Source: Candidatus Acidiferrales bacterium
Lineage (GTDB): Bacteria; Acidobacteriota; Terriglobia; Acidiferrales; UBA7541
Direction of reading: 5' to 3'
Assembly: GCA_030037335.1 (NCBI GenBank)
Contig: JASHRN010000188.1
Coordinates: forward strand, 1 to 50,238
Length of the DNA: 50,238 bases
Every line of letters starts with the position of its first letter. Within the stretch, counting starts at the first letter, position 1. A program made the position numbers and the translations under genes. Below the pieces are notes generated by a model. The model searched no databases and had not been told where the DNA came from. It saw only the letters and a program-made list of their open reading frames with translations. Below are positions 14,605 through 23,722 of the stretch, piece after piece.

Positions 14605-16707
14605 ATGGCCATTTTGCGCAAGTTCTGGTTTCTTGCATTTTTGCTGATTCTGCCGCTGCCGGCGTTCGCACAAAACAGCAACGATTGCGGCGCCGCTTTT
14701 GCAGCGCAGGCCGCCGCAGCCGCTCACAGTTCCGCAAACAAGTCAGCGGCGACACATGGCCTGGACCTCGCTGATCTCGACCGCTCCGTGAGCCCTTGCC
14801 AGAATTTTTTCGAGTTCGCTGATGGCGGCTGGGTGAAATCGCACCCGATCCCACCCGCTTATTCCAGCTGGGGCACTTTCAACTATCTCCTCGACCATAA
14901 TCAGGACATTCTCCATCAGATCCTCGATCAGGCTGCGGCGGATCGCCAAGCACCCGCGGGCTCGAACCAACAAAAAATCGGCGATTATTACGCGAGTTGC
15001 ATGAATGAGGCGGAAATCAACAGAGAGGGAATTGCGCCGCTCGAGCCTGAGTTCAAGCGCATCGCCGCAATCTCCTCACGGCAAGAATTGGAAGCTGAAG
15101 TTGCCCGTCTGCAGAGCATGGGCGTCGACGTTCTTTTCCGCTTCGGTTCCACGCAGGACTACAAGAACAGCACTCTCGAAATCGCCATGGCCGCTCAGGG
15201 GGGACTTGGCCTTCCCGATCGCGATTTTTATCTCGCCTCGGATAATCGCTCGCAGACGGTTCGTACCGCTTATGTCAAGCACGTAGCGAACATGTTCAAG
15301 CTAATGGGTGACGATGACGCAACCGCTTCGCAGGAAGCGCAAACGGTAATGAACATTGAAACCGACATGGCGAAGGCTTCCATGAGCCGCGTTGCAATGC
15401 GCGATCCCGAATCGCGCTATCACAAAATGGACATCGCCGCGTTCCAGTCCATCACGCCCGATTTTTCCTGGAAGGAATATTTGGAGGATGTCGGCTATCC
15501 CCGTGTAAGCGAGGTCAACGTCGCGCAGCCTGATTTTTTCAAGGCGCTCAATTCCCAGCTCACCTCCGTTCCGATGGCTGACTGGAAGACCTATTTGCGC
15601 TGGCACTTGATCGATGCCGCCGCGCCGGCTCTCTCCGACAAATTCGTCAACGAAGACTTCGATTTCAGCGGCAAAGTCATGACCGGCGCGAAGGAGCTTC
15701 AGCCGCGCTGGAAGCGATGCGTGCAATCCGCGGATCGGCAGTTGGGCGAAGCGCTGGGACAGAAATACGTTCAGCGCGCTTTCACGCCGCAGGATAAGGC
15801 CGCGGCGCTGAAGATGGTCCACAACCTTGTCAATGCGCTGCACGATGACATTGAAACGCTTCCGTGGATGAGTCCTGCGACCCGCGCTCAGGCGCTCGAT
15901 AAGCTTAGCCACATCATGCTCAAAGTCGGCTATCCGGATCACTGGCGCAGCTACGCTGCGTTCCACGTTACGCGCGGCCCGTATGTTGAAAATTATCTTC
16001 ACGGCCGCGAGTTTCAGTTTCATTACGAGATGAACAAAATCGGCAAGCCCGTGGACCGTTCCGAATGGGGAATGACGCCGCCGACCGTCAACGCCTATTA
16101 CAATCCCTCGATCAACGAAATCGTTTTCCCCGCTGGAATTTTGCAGTGGCCTTTCTTCGACGCGAAAGCGGATGACGCTTTGAATTATGGCGGTATTGGC
16201 GCGGTCATTGGTCATGAAATGACCCACGGCTTTGATGATGAAGGCCGAAAGTTCGACGCAGAAGGAAATTTGCGCGACTGGTGGACAGCCGAAGACGCAA
16301 AAAATTTCGAAGCCCGCGCCAAATGTGTCCAAGATCAGTTTGACAGTTACGAAGTCCAGCCCGGCGTGCATGAAAACGGCAAGCTCGTTCTTGGCGAAAG
16401 CATTGCAGACCTCGGTGGTTTAACGATCGCTTACAAGGCGTTCAAGAAAACTCCCGAAGGCCGCTCGAGCACCAAAATTCAGGGATTCACTCCGGACCAG
16501 CGCTTCTTCCTCGCCTGGGCGCGCACCTGGGCCGACAACATGCGACCGCAAGCAGAGCTGTTGCGCGTGAAGACCGATCCGCATCCGCTCGACCGCTTCC
16601 GCTCCTTCGCCGCGCCGTCGAATATGGAGGGGTTCGCGAAAGCGTTCGACTGCCAGCCCGGCGATCCCATGGTCCGCCCGCCTGACAAGGTCTGCAAAAT
16701 CTGGTAG
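14605..16707 (+). CDS. M13 family (neprilysin/PepO-type) zinc metallopeptidase, exported
   Basis: A 700-residue zinc endopeptidase of the neprilysin family. It begins with a signal peptide (about 1-22, ending PAFAQ). The catalytic domain has the NAYYNPSINEI segment, the zinc site HEMTH (537-541) with catalytic Glu538, and the third ligand in GESIADLGG (Glu598, Asp602). The C-terminal end (PPDKVCKIW) is the usual CxxW finish. GGAGG lies eight bases before the ATG at 14605. Earlier in-frame starts (14515, 14590) lie upstream of the promoter or of this site. It probably degrades peptides in the periplasm or outside. Confidence 0.95.
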   Translation: MAILRKFWFLAFLLILPLPAFAQNSNDCGAAFAAQAAAAAHSSANKSAATHGLDLADLDRSVSPCQNFFEFADGGWVKSHPIPPAYSSWGTFNYLLDHNQDILHQILDQAAADRQAPAGSNQQKIGDYYASCMNEAEINREGIAPLEPEFKRIAAISSRQELEAEVARLQSMGVDVLFRFGSTQDYKNSTLEIAMAAQGGLGLPDRDFYLASDNRSQTVRTAYVKHVANMFKLMGDDDATASQEAQTVMNIETDMAKASMSRVAMRDPESRYHKMDIAAFQSITPDFSWKEYLEDVGYPRVSEVNVAQPDFFKALNSQLTSVPMADWKTYLRWHLIDAAAPALSDKFVNEDFDFSGKVMTGAKELQPRWKRCVQSADRQLGEALGQKYVQRAFTPQDKAAALKMVHNLVNALHDDIETLPWMSPATRAQALDKLSHIMLKVGYPDHWRSYAAFHVTRGPYVENYLHGREFQFHYEMNKIGKPVDRSEWGMTPPTVNAYYNPSINEIVFPAGILQWPFFDAKADDALNYGGIGAVIGHEMTHGFDDEGRKFDAEGNLRDWWTAEDAKNFEARAKCVQDQFDSYEVQPGVHENGKLVLGESIADLGGLTIAYKAFKKTPEGRSSTKIQGFTPDQRFFLAWARTWADNMRPQAELLRVKTDPHPLDRFRSFAAPSNMEGFAKAFDCQPGDPMVRPPDKVCKIW

Positions 16708-16736
16708 AAATTTATTTCGCGGAAATTTGACGGGAT

Positions 16737-17243
16737 TTAACTGAACGTGCTCCCGGCTGTGCCTGTTCGCGTGCGCTTCTGCTTCCGATATTCCGCCCAC
16801 GTTAGCCAAATGACCACCGCATCAAAAAGCGTCAGCCCCGCCAGGAAAATCGAAGGCGCGAATGTCATCCGATAGAGCTGATAAAGAATGAACGCTGCGA
16901 GCAGCACGATCAATGCCGGGTACGCCCACATGCGATTGCACCATAGCGCCACCACCAGCACAACTTTCGCAACTCCATGCGAAAGGAGGTAAATGAAAAC
17001 GAAGTAATGCGCGTGCGTGACGATGTTCTGCGAAGCGTGCAGCAGATGCGACGCCACAAACGCGTTGGGATTCCGCGAAAGCGAATGAAACGTGAAAAAA
17101 TTGATCAGCGAATTCACGCGCGCCGGCGTCACCGTCAGGAAAAGGAACGCGGTGACGATTTCCACGAGACCATCCAGTCCTTTCAGGGTGATGCTCGCCT
17201 GAAAGCAGCGATCAAGCAGCGTATTGCCTCTGAGTATCTCCAT
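16737..17243 (-). CDS. DUF2127 family membrane protein
   Basis: A 168-residue protein with about four hydrophobic helices. The central block HASQN...THAHYFVFIYLLSHGVAKV and the overall size fit DUF2127, a family of unknown role. The ATG at 17243 is the first in frame. The gene converges on the M13 peptidase with about 30 bases between them and follows the hypothetical at 17307-18044. Confidence 0.75.
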   Translation of the reverse strand: MEILRGNTLLDRCFQASITLKGLDGLVEIVTAFLFLTVTPARVNSLINFFTFHSLSRNPNAFVASHLLHASQNIVTHAHYFVFIYLLSHGVAKVVLVVALWCNRMWAYPALIVLLAAFILYQLYRMTFAPSIFLAGLTLFDAVVIWLTWAEYRKQKRTRTGTAGSTFS

Positions 17244-17306
17244 GAAGAAATTTCCATGAAAACGTCATGTGCCGCGCTTGCGGCCCCGCGGCTCGCTCTC
17301 AAGATT

Positions 17307-18044
17307 TCAGTGCGAAGCCTGCGGCAGCGAATAGGTCACTTTGCCATTTTCGTCGAGGAAATCGATCTTCGCTTCGCCCGCTGCGGTCACACTCAATCGC
17401 AAACGCGGATTCCCTTTCGCATCGCACAAGAACACCGTCGCGTCCTTATTGGGAGTCTTTCCGGCGAAAAATCTTGTCGCGCCGTAATCGCCATTTTTGA
17501 TCTGTTCCTGAAGTTGCTTCATCGCCGCGTCTTTTTCGGGGCCTGCTGGCATATTTTTCACCGAATTGAAATGCTCGACCATTTGCGCCAGGTCCATGTC
17601 AGGACGGTCCCACACATGAAAACCCGCTTGTCGCTTCCCATTATCATCGCTGTATTGAATTCCCACCGTCTGATCCTGCTTGTGCTGATCGAACATCAAA
17701 TCGCCGTCGGCGGAATATCCATTTGCGATTTTTACGCTGCCAAAGGCGAGGCCACCGTCCTCGTCGCCTTCGCTATTGTAGAAAATGATTCCTGCGTCAT
17801 CGTGGCGCCCATGGCTCGGAAAAGTCTTGCCGTCGATAATGGCATCTGGAATGAGCTGCCGGTTCGAAATCACCATCTGATTCTGTCCATCCGGCCCGAC
17901 GATGTTGATCCGCTGCACATCGATTTGTTCGAAACTCGCCTTGCGTTCGTTTTCCGCAAAGCCGGTGACAATCGTCGCGGCAAACATCAGCGTCAATACG
18001 CCCGAATAAACTGCCAGAAACCGCGGATTCGAAAGAAATCGCAT
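17307..18044 (-). CDS. Membrane-anchored or exported protein of unknown function
   Basis: A 245-residue protein. An N-terminal hydrophobic segment (about 8-29) acts as anchor or signal. The rest is acidic, Gly/Asp-rich and probably beta-structured, with repeated strand-turn phrases such as IVGPDGQNQM, FLCDAKGNPRLRL and FLDENGKVTYSL that look like a repeating 'D-x-x-G-x' turn. The ATG at 18044 has GGAAG about five bases upstream; a frame to 18116 is longer but lacks a site. No family recognised. Confidence 0.75.
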   Translation of the reverse strand: MRFLSNPRFLAVYSGVLTLMFAATIVTGFAENERKASFEQIDVQRINIVGPDGQNQMVISNRQLIPDAIIDGKTFPSHGRHDDAGIIFYNSEGDEDGGLAFGSVKIANGYSADGDLMFDQHKQDQTVGIQYSDDNGKRQAGFHVWDRPDMDLAQMVEHFNSVKNMPAGPEKDAAMKQLQEQIKNGDYGATRFFAGKTPNKDATVFLCDAKGNPRLRLSVTAAGEAKIDFLDENGKVTYSLPQASH

Positions 18045-18385
18045 TTTGCTTCCTTCCTCTGCAGCAATGAAAAGTTTTCTCACTCTACCACAAAGCCTCG
18101 TCGTCGCTGTTCTCAATTATCTTTTCTCAATCGCACCATTTCCTCGTTGACTTTGCGCTGCTTCGTCCATAAATTACTGTCCACGCATCAGGAAAGGCAG
18201 TCGCCCTATGAGAATCGTCAATCCTCTCCTTTAAGTCCTTTAAGTTGGCGCCGGAAGCGCAGCCATTTGTCGCGCCGGCGTTGTTCTGAATTGTTCGCCG
18301 ATCCATTTCAAATGATTTAGTGAATTGTGTTTTGGCATAGTGTTGCACTCGAACAATTACGCGCAGGCCAGCGGAGAAATCACGG
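18045..18385. other. 340-nt intergenic region, divergent genes
   Basis: No gene supported. It holds the 5' regions of the hypothetical (minus) and the ABC exporter (plus). A perfect 9-base tandem repeat CCTTTAAGT occurs at 18228-18245. No clear promoter was found for the exporter. Confidence 0.5.
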
Positions 18386-19327
18386 ATGAGGGAATTTGCA
18401 CTCGAAGTGGAGAATCTGACGAAAATTTACGAGCGTCGCGGGCATCCGCCTGTGCGCGCGGTGGACGGGATTTCTTTCTCCGTTCCACGCGGAGAAATCT
18501 TCGGCCTGCTTGGTCCGAATGGCGCCGGAAAAACCACGCTGCTGAAAGTGCTGACCACGCTGCTGCGTCCAACGGGCGGTGCGGCGCGCATCGAGAATTT
18601 CGACGTGGTCGCGAAACCGTTCGAAGTACGCAAGCGCATTTCCATGGTGTTGCAGGAAACTGCGGCGGAATTATTCCTGAACGTCCGCGACAATTTGCTG
18701 ACATTCGCGCGGTTTCACGGGCTCGATTCGCAGACTGCGCGCCTTCGAGCAGCGAGCGTGATGGAGAAATTCCAGATCGCTTCCTACGCAGAACAAAAGG
18801 TGCAGGATTTGAGCGGCGGTTCCCGGCGGCGCGTGCAGGTAGCGAAAATGTTTATGGTGGATACGCCGGTAATCTTTCTGGACGAATTTTCAACCGGTAT
18901 GGATCCCATCCTGAAGCGCGCGGTAATGGGATATCTGCGCGAAGAATCGGCGAAGGGGCGCACGATTGTGCTGACCACGCAAATTCTGAGCGAGGCGGAG
19001 GAGTTGTGCGACGACATTTTGATCATGAATCACGGCAAGCAGGTTGCGCGCGGCGATTTGAATGCGCTGAAGCTGCTCTCGGTGGGCGTGTATGAAATCT
19101 CGCTGACGTTTGCGGAACTGCCGCCAGGGATTGCCGGCGACATTGCCGCGCTGAAGCCGCTGCGCTCGCACGTCGAAGGCAACAGCGTCGAGATTTCGCT
19201 GAAAGTCGAGGAAGCGAAAGTGCTCGATGTCGTCAACGAAATCTCGAAGAAAGGACGCGTGCTTCGCGTGGAGGTCAGCGGTGCAAGCCTCGAAGATATT
19301 TTCGTCGAATTGACAAAGGAGAAATGA
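18386..19327 (+). CDS. ABC transporter ATP-binding protein (ABC-2 exporter type)
   Basis: A 313-residue ATPase subunit. Walker A is GPNGAGKTT (43-51), the signature is LSGGS (142-146) and Walker B is VIFLDE (162-167). The C-terminal extension of about 100 residues is typical of drug or polysaccharide exporters of the DrrA/CcmA type. GGAG lies about nine bases before the ATG. Its stop overlaps the permease start as ATGA. The substrate is unknown. Confidence 0.93.
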   Translation: MREFALEVENLTKIYERRGHPPVRAVDGISFSVPRGEIFGLLGPNGAGKTTLLKVLTTLLRPTGGAARIENFDVVAKPFEVRKRISMVLQETAAELFLNVRDNLLTFARFHGLDSQTARLRAASVMEKFQIASYAEQKVQDLSGGSRRRVQVAKMFMVDTPVIFLDEFSTGMDPILKRAVMGYLREESAKGRTIVLTTQILSEAEELCDDILIMNHGKQVARGDLNALKLLSVGVYEISLTFAELPPGIAGDIAALKPLRSHVEGNSVEISLKVEEAKVLDVVNEISKKGRVLRVEVSGASLEDIFVELTKEK

Positions 19328-20085
19328 AGATGGGGCCGTTGGCGGCGGTGGTTTATCGCGAGAGCAAGATTCGGTCGACGAACATCACGTTCATGTTTTT
19401 CGATCTGTTCTACCCGCTACTCTATTTACTGATGTTTGGTGTTGGCGTGAACGCGGCGCTGGGTTCGCCAGCGCTCCCTTCAGGGACCGACTACAATTCA
19501 TTTTTTCTTGCGGGCGTGCTGGGAATGGCGAGCTTCGGAATTGCGACAACGAGCTCGTGGTCATTTTTCCTCGACCGCGACAATGGGATTTTTTTTGAGA
19601 TGCTGACGTATCCGATGCGCCGCTCGGAATACCTGCTGGGAAAAGTGCTCTTCAATGTGTGCATCGGCATCGTGCAGGCAGTGATAACGATTGCGCTGGG
19701 ATGCTTGCTGCTGAGGGTTCATTTGCAATGGCGGCTCCTGCCCTTGCTGGGGGCCATAGTGATTGGCGGGACGGCAGCATGGTTTTTCTTCTACGCGATT
19801 TTCGCGCTGCGGATCCGAAGGAACGACGTATTCAACAGCGTGGTGAACGTGTCGTACTTCGTTTTTCTTTTCGTCAGCTCGATATTCTATCCCCTCGGGC
19901 CGTTGCCGCACTGGTTTCGGGCGTCGGCGCTGGCGAATCCGATCACGTGGGAAGTGGATCTTTTTCGCTACAGCTCGATTGGATTGGGCGTGCCGAAGCA
20001 GCTTGTGTGGGAGGCGATGGGGTTCGTGATTTTTGCGCTGGCAAGTTTTGCTTATGCGGTGCGTAGCTTGAGAGAACAGGGATGA
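19324..20085 (+). CDS. ABC-2 type transporter permease
   Basis: A 253-residue membrane subunit with about six helices, including the ABC-2 segments FFEMLTYPMRRSEYLLGK (the coupling-helix region) and the C-terminal LANPITWEVDLFRY. It is translationally coupled to the ATPase and forms a DrrB/NodJ-like exporter with it. It converges on the FecR-like gene. Confidence 0.92.
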   Translation: MKMGPLAAVVYRESKIRSTNITFMFFDLFYPLLYLLMFGVGVNAALGSPALPSGTDYNSFFLAGVLGMASFGIATTSSWSFFLDRDNGIFFEMLTYPMRRSEYLLGKVLFNVCIGIVQAVITIALGCLLLRVHLQWRLLPLLGAIVIGGTAAWFFFYAIFALRIRRNDVFNSVVNVSYFVFLFVSSIFYPLGPLPHWFRASALANPITWEVDLFRYSSIGLGVPKQLVWEAMGFVIFALASFAYAVRSLREQG

Positions 20086-20117
20086 GAAAACAGCCAGTGA
20101 GCCGACGCGGCGGCAAC

Positions 20118-20816
20118 CTACTGCGGGAAATTTGAGGGGCTGACGGTCGGCTGGTTGTGATGGTTGAGAACGATGGCGATGACGGCAATTGTGCCGACCA
20201 TCGCGATTCCGAGAAGGACAATCAAGCCGGTGCGGCGCTTGGCAGTTCGGTTCTGGTTCTGATCCTGATTCGGGTTGGGAACCAGGGTGACGGCCATCAT
20301 TGAACCTGCCGGAATGACGCGGCTTGAACCATCGTGAGTGGCAGTAACAATGAGGTCACCGGTTTTCGCGGCAATGATCGCGGAAGTGGGACTGGTGAAT
20401 TCGACATACCCGGAGGCGTTTGGCGAATCGGCAGGAGCAATGGTGGCGTCGTAAAGATAGCCGTCGACGAGAGTCTTATCCGTGCTGCGGAATTTCACTT
20501 CACCCTGGGCAATGTCGAAAATAATCGGACCTGTGGGCGACTCTCTGCGGATTTGCGCTTCGCTGTTTTCGCCGAGCAAAATGCCCGCGCCGCCGGGAAG
20601 AGAAACCCAGGCGTCACCATGATCGGAGGTCGAGATCACGTCGCCATCGTAGATATTTGTGCCGTTGGCCAGCGCGGTGCCCGCGACAGTGGCCGCTGCA
20701 GCGTTAGTGATGGTGCCGATGAATGCAGCGTTCGGGGAGGCAGCCCATATGGGAACCGCGAAGAGGGGAATTATGATGACCGCGATGAACTGCCGCGTGA
20801 ACTGACCCAATTTCAT
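20118..20816 (-). CDS. FecR-domain-like protein with signal and C-terminal membrane helix
   Basis: A 232-residue protein. Residues 1-26 are a signal peptide (ending WAAS). The middle part (about 30-150) fits a FecR domain: NGTNIYDGDVISTSDHGDAW and LLGENSEAQIR are the usual strands. A C-terminal helix (about 195-217) is followed by HHNQPTVSPSNF. AAAGG lies upstream of the ATG at 20816. FecR domains sense envelope signals in other bacteria, but no sigma factor is nearby, so the role is open. Confidence 0.7.
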   Translation of the reverse strand: MKLGQFTRQFIAVIIIPLFAVPIWAASPNAAFIGTITNAAAATVAGTALANGTNIYDGDVISTSDHGDAWVSLPGGAGILLGENSEAQIRRESPTGPIIFDIAQGEVKFRSTDKTLVDGYLYDATIAPADSPNASGYVEFTSPTSAIIAAKTGDLIVTATHDGSSRVIPAGSMMAVTLVPNPNQDQNQNRTAKRRTGLIVLLGIAMVGTIAVIAIVLNHHNQPTVSPSNFPQ

Positions 20817-20954
20817 TTGGCGCCTTTGCGGTTTGGGAATTGGGCCGTTCCGCAAACCTGCTAAGAGGCTAGCAAAGCGGGAACGGAACACCAAGATGGA
20901 ATTTCATCGAAAAGCTTGTAGGGAATTTGCCCGAGACGGCCGGGAAAGCGGGTT

Positions 20955-21860
20955 TCACTGGAGCATCGAGGACAGAGTCGTCTTGAGTTCGGGATGGTCG
21001 AATGAATATTGAAGGGCATTCAATTTTCCGGGTATGACGCGCTGGCTCGCGAGTAGCGCACCCGCCATTTCGCCGAGAGCGAGCCGGAGCGCAAAGAGCG
21101 GAACAGGGAAGAGAGCAGGGCGGTGGAGAACTCCCGCGAGAATGCTGGTGAATTCGGCGTTGGTGATGGGATTGGGCGCGACAGCGTTCACGGTACCACG
21201 GAGATTTTCGTTGGCGATGGCGTGACGGATCAAGAGCACGACGTCGCGAAGGCTGATCCAGCTCATCCACTGGCGGCCCTTGCCGAGGCGTCCCCCGACG
21301 CCAAGCCGAAACGGTATAAGCATCTGATGAAGTGCACCGCCTTGCGGAGCGAGAACGATGCCAAAGCGAAGGATTACGGTGCGAATGGATTCGCGCTCGG
21401 CAACAGCCGCTTCCTTCTCCCAGTCGCGACAGAGCTGCGCAAGGAAATCGGCAGCCGGCGAGCTCATTTCCGTGAGGATTTCGTCGCCACGGTTCCCGTA
21501 GTAGCCGATTGCGGATGCAGAGACGAAGACGCGCGGTTTGTTTTTCAGCTGCGCCAGCGCGGAGACGAGATGGCGGGTGGAGTCGACTCGGCTGCGGCGG
21601 AGGATTTCTTTGCGGGAAGCTGTCCAGCGTCCGCCGGCAATGGAAGCGCCGGCGAGGTGCACGACGGTGTCGGCGCCCTCTAATGCGGCAAGGTCGATCG
21701 AACCACTGGGAGGTTCCCAGCGAATCAGCCGGGAAGTAGCATCAGCGGGAGCAGTGGAGCCGGAGCGCACGAGCCGGCAGATGGAATGTCCCTCGGGACG
21801 CAGAGAATCAATGAGGGCTGTTCCAATCAGACCAGAAGAACCGGAGATGATGATTTTCAC
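20955..21860 (-). CDS. TIGR01777 family SDR-type epimerase/oxidoreductase
   Basis: A 301-residue Rossmann-fold protein of the TIGR01777 (YfcH-like) group. The NAD(P) loop is SGSSGLIG (6-13), followed by LAGASIAGGRW, SASAIGYYGNRGDE and RFGIVLAPQGGAL, and the DUF1731-like end (RVIPGKLNALQYSF). The GTG at 21860 has TGAGG nine bases upstream. Substrates of the family are not known. It has its own promoter and diverges from the moaD-moaE fusion. Confidence 0.92.
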   Translation of the reverse strand: MKIIISGSSGLIGTALIDSLRPEGHSICRLVRSGSTAPADATSRLIRWEPPSGSIDLAALEGADTVVHLAGASIAGGRWTASRKEILRRSRVDSTRHLVSALAQLKNKPRVFVSASAIGYYGNRGDEILTEMSSPAADFLAQLCRDWEKEAAVAERESIRTVILRFGIVLAPQGGALHQMLIPFRLGVGGRLGKGRQWMSWISLRDVVLLIRHAIANENLRGTVNAVAPNPITNAEFTSILAGVLHRPALFPVPLFALRLALGEMAGALLASQRVIPGKLNALQYSFDHPELKTTLSSMLQ

Positions 21861-21915
21861 GGGCGCACACCTCAAAGAGCTAGTGCACTGCGATGCGCCG
21901 GTAAGACATTACAAA

Positions 21916-21944
21916 AGAGTACGTTGACCGAAAGCCGGCGTCAA
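21916..21944 (-). promoter_or_regulatory. Possible promoter of the TIGR01777 gene
   Basis: TTGACG (21944-21939) and TACTCT (21921-21916) are 17 bases apart on the minus strand. The -35 is good and the -10 modest. Confidence 0.45.
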
Positions 21945-22014
21945 GGGAACACACAGGCCGGGTCGAAACAAGGTTGCGGCGGAGAATAGCGGTGCGGTGG
22001 GAGAGCACGATAGA

Positions 22015-22740
22015 ATGGGACGCATGGTCGTGCATGTTCTTTTTTTTGGACAATTGAAGGACATCGTGGGGGTGGGCGAGGAAACCTTCGACGCAGCAGC
22101 GGGTGCGCGGCTTGAGGATCTTTACGCGAGTTATGCGCAAAGATTTCCGCGGCTGGCGGCATTTCGCCCTTCCGTAGCGGCTTCGATCAATCAGGAATAT
22201 GCGCCATGGAACGCGAAGCCGCGCGCGGGAGACGAAGTTGCATTTCTTCCGCCGGTGAGTGGCGGGTCGGCAGTCGCTTTTGAGGATATTGTGCGAATCG
22301 TGCGCGCAAGAATCGAGACAGATGAGATTGTTGCATCGTTGAAGGCTGCGGAGGATGGAGCGGTTACGGTATTTGAAGGGATTGTACGCAATCACTCGCG
22401 CGGCAAAAGCACGCTTTATCTGGAATACGAGGCATACGAAGCAATGGCGCTCGCGAAAATGCGCGAGATCGGCACGGAGATGCGCAAGCGATTCGCGATT
22501 CACCGGCTAGCGATGGTTCACCGGTTGGGGCGGCTGGAGATCGGGGAAACGAGTGTGCTGATTGCGGTGAGTTCGACGCATCGCGCGGCGGCGTTTGATG
22601 CTTGCCGCTATGGCATCGACACGCTCAAGCGTGTGGTGCCGATCTGGAAGAAGGAATTTTTTGCGGATGGCGCGGTGTGGTCGGAAGGCGAGAAGATTGC
22701 GGCGGAAGCCTTTTCGCCGCAGCGTACATCTAGTCCATAG
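22015..22740 (+). CDS. Molybdopterin synthase, MoaD-MoaE fusion (MoaX-like)
   Basis: Both subunits of molybdopterin synthase in one 241-residue chain. Residues 1-84 are MoaD, ending in the Gly-Gly (83-84, PPVSGG) that must carry the sulfur as a thiocarboxylate. Residues 85-241 are MoaE, with VFEGIVRNHSRGK, STHRAAAF and the lysine pair in PIWKKEFF. MoaD normally needs a free C-terminal Gly-Gly, so this chain presumably has to be cut after Gly84, as known for MoaX of Mycobacterium tuberculosis. The ATG at 22015 has GGGAG upstream; the ATG at 22024 is also possible. No other molybdenum-cofactor gene is nearby. Confidence 0.9.
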   Translation: MGRMVVHVLFFGQLKDIVGVGEETFDAAAGARLEDLYASYAQRFPRLAAFRPSVAASINQEYAPWNAKPRAGDEVAFLPPVSGGSAVAFEDIVRIVRARIETDEIVASLKAAEDGAVTVFEGIVRNHSRGKSTLYLEYEAYEAMALAKMREIGTEMRKRFAIHRLAMVHRLGRLEIGETSVLIAVSSTHRAAAFDACRYGIDTLKRVVPIWKKEFFADGAVWSEGEKIAAEAFSPQRTSSP

Positions 22741-22741
22741 C

Positions 22742-23722
22742 ATGAGATTCGTGAAGAGGCGCGTCTGGAGTTGCTCGCTGGTTTTTGTAGCGCTAGGTCT
22801 CTGCGCAGGGACAGTTTTTTTTGCAGCGGCGAGCGCGAAGGCGAACCAAGCTGAAGACGAGGCGCGGCTTCGCGTGCAGACGGACCTGGTGACCGTGCCG
22901 GCGAGCGTGCTGGATGCAAACGGCAAGCCGGTAGCTGATTTGCCGGAGTCGGCGTTTCGGCTTTCCCAGGATGGCGTGCCGCAGACGATTGCTAAATTTG
23001 AAACACAGACGGACCGGCCGCTCGAATTGGCGATGATGGTGGATTCGAGTCTGAGCACGCTGAAGGATACGAAATTCGAAGATGAGGCAGTGGCGCGCTT
23101 TATCAAGCTGGTGGTGCAACCGAATGACCTGCTGGGAGTTTTCGAATTTTCTGACTATGTGACTGAGCTAGGGGATTTCTCGTCGAACATCCTGAAACTG
23201 GAGGCGGCAGCGGAGAGAATTGCGCCCGGCGCGGGAACTTCACTCTATGACGCCATTGTACTTGGCTCGCAGCAACTGGAGACTCTGCCCAAGGATCGCC
23301 GGCGAGTGATTGTTCTGGTGACGGATGCGGGTGAAACGACGAGCAAGTCGAGCTTTGAGGACGCGCAGCGAAACGCGATTGCGTCGGAGGCGCTGCTGTA
23401 TACAATTCTCGTGCGTGCTGTTCCGACCGAGGGCGGGCGCTACACGGGAGGGGAGCACGCCATTGACACGATCATCGATTCGACGGGCGGCGCGGTTTAC
23501 TATCCAAAAGGAATGAACGATCTGGATACGATGTTTCAGCAGATCAGCCGCGAGCTGCGCACACAATACTTGTTGAGCTACTATCCGCACCCGAAAGAAA
23601 AAGCAGGGACCTACTGCGGCATCGAGTTGGCGATTCCTGGGGGTGCGTATACGCTGCATTACCGCAAAGGCTATTTCGAGGCTGGGCCGCCACGGGCCGG
23701 AGCCAATCCCACCACCAATTGA
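22742..23722 (+). CDS. VWFA-related Acidobacterial domain protein, exported
   Basis: A 326-residue protein of the acidobacterial VWA family. The N-terminus has a basic start and hydrophobic segment (about 8-30), so it is exported or anchored. Then comes the family opening RVQTDLVTVPASVLD (about 44-58). The VWA domain has a complete MIDAS motif DSSLS (101-105) and VTDAGETTS, and the end is YYPHPKEKAG...YRKGYF. The ATG lies one base after the moaX stop, and its TGA shares a base with the next ATG. The function is unknown, probably protein binding in the periplasm. It is the best lineage marker in the window. Confidence 0.9.
   Translation: MRFVKRRVWSCSLVFVALGLCAGTVFFAAASAKANQAEDEARLRVQTDLVTVPASVLDANGKPVADLPESAFRLSQDGVPQTIAKFETQTDRPLELAMMVDSSLSTLKDTKFEDEAVARFIKLVVQPNDLLGVFEFSDYVTELGDFSSNILKLEAAAERIAPGAGTSLYDAIVLGSQQLETLPKDRRRVIVLVTDAGETTSKSSFEDAQRNAIASEALLYTILVRAVPTEGGRYTGGEHAIDTIIDSTGGAVYYPKGMNDLDTMFQQISRELRTQYLLSYYPHPKEKAGTYCGIELAIPGGAYTLHYRKGYFEAGPPRAGANPTTN

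Noticed and set aside
15301-16371. A 356-codon minus-strand frame
   Set aside because: Antisense to the middle of the M13 peptidase, whose motifs are all intact; composition is that of a shadow frame.
16708-16736. Rho-independent terminator between the M13 peptidase and DUF2127 gene
   Set aside because: The AT-rich bases do not form a GC-rich stem followed by a T run.
16977-18320. A 447-codon plus-strand frame
   Set aside because: It lies antisense to the DUF2127 gene and the hypothetical at 17307-18044, has an Arg/His-rich composition and no family likeness.
18332-18347. A sigma-54-like TGGCA...TTGCA upstream of the ABC exporter
   Set aside because: The GG and GC elements are nine bases apart, whereas sigma-54 promoters need ten; the rest of the consensus is weak.
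22011-22016. TAGAAT as the -10 of a leaderless moaX message
   Set aside because: No -35 box was found at 16-18 bases (AGCGGT), so the resemblance to the GGDEF promoter is not enough.
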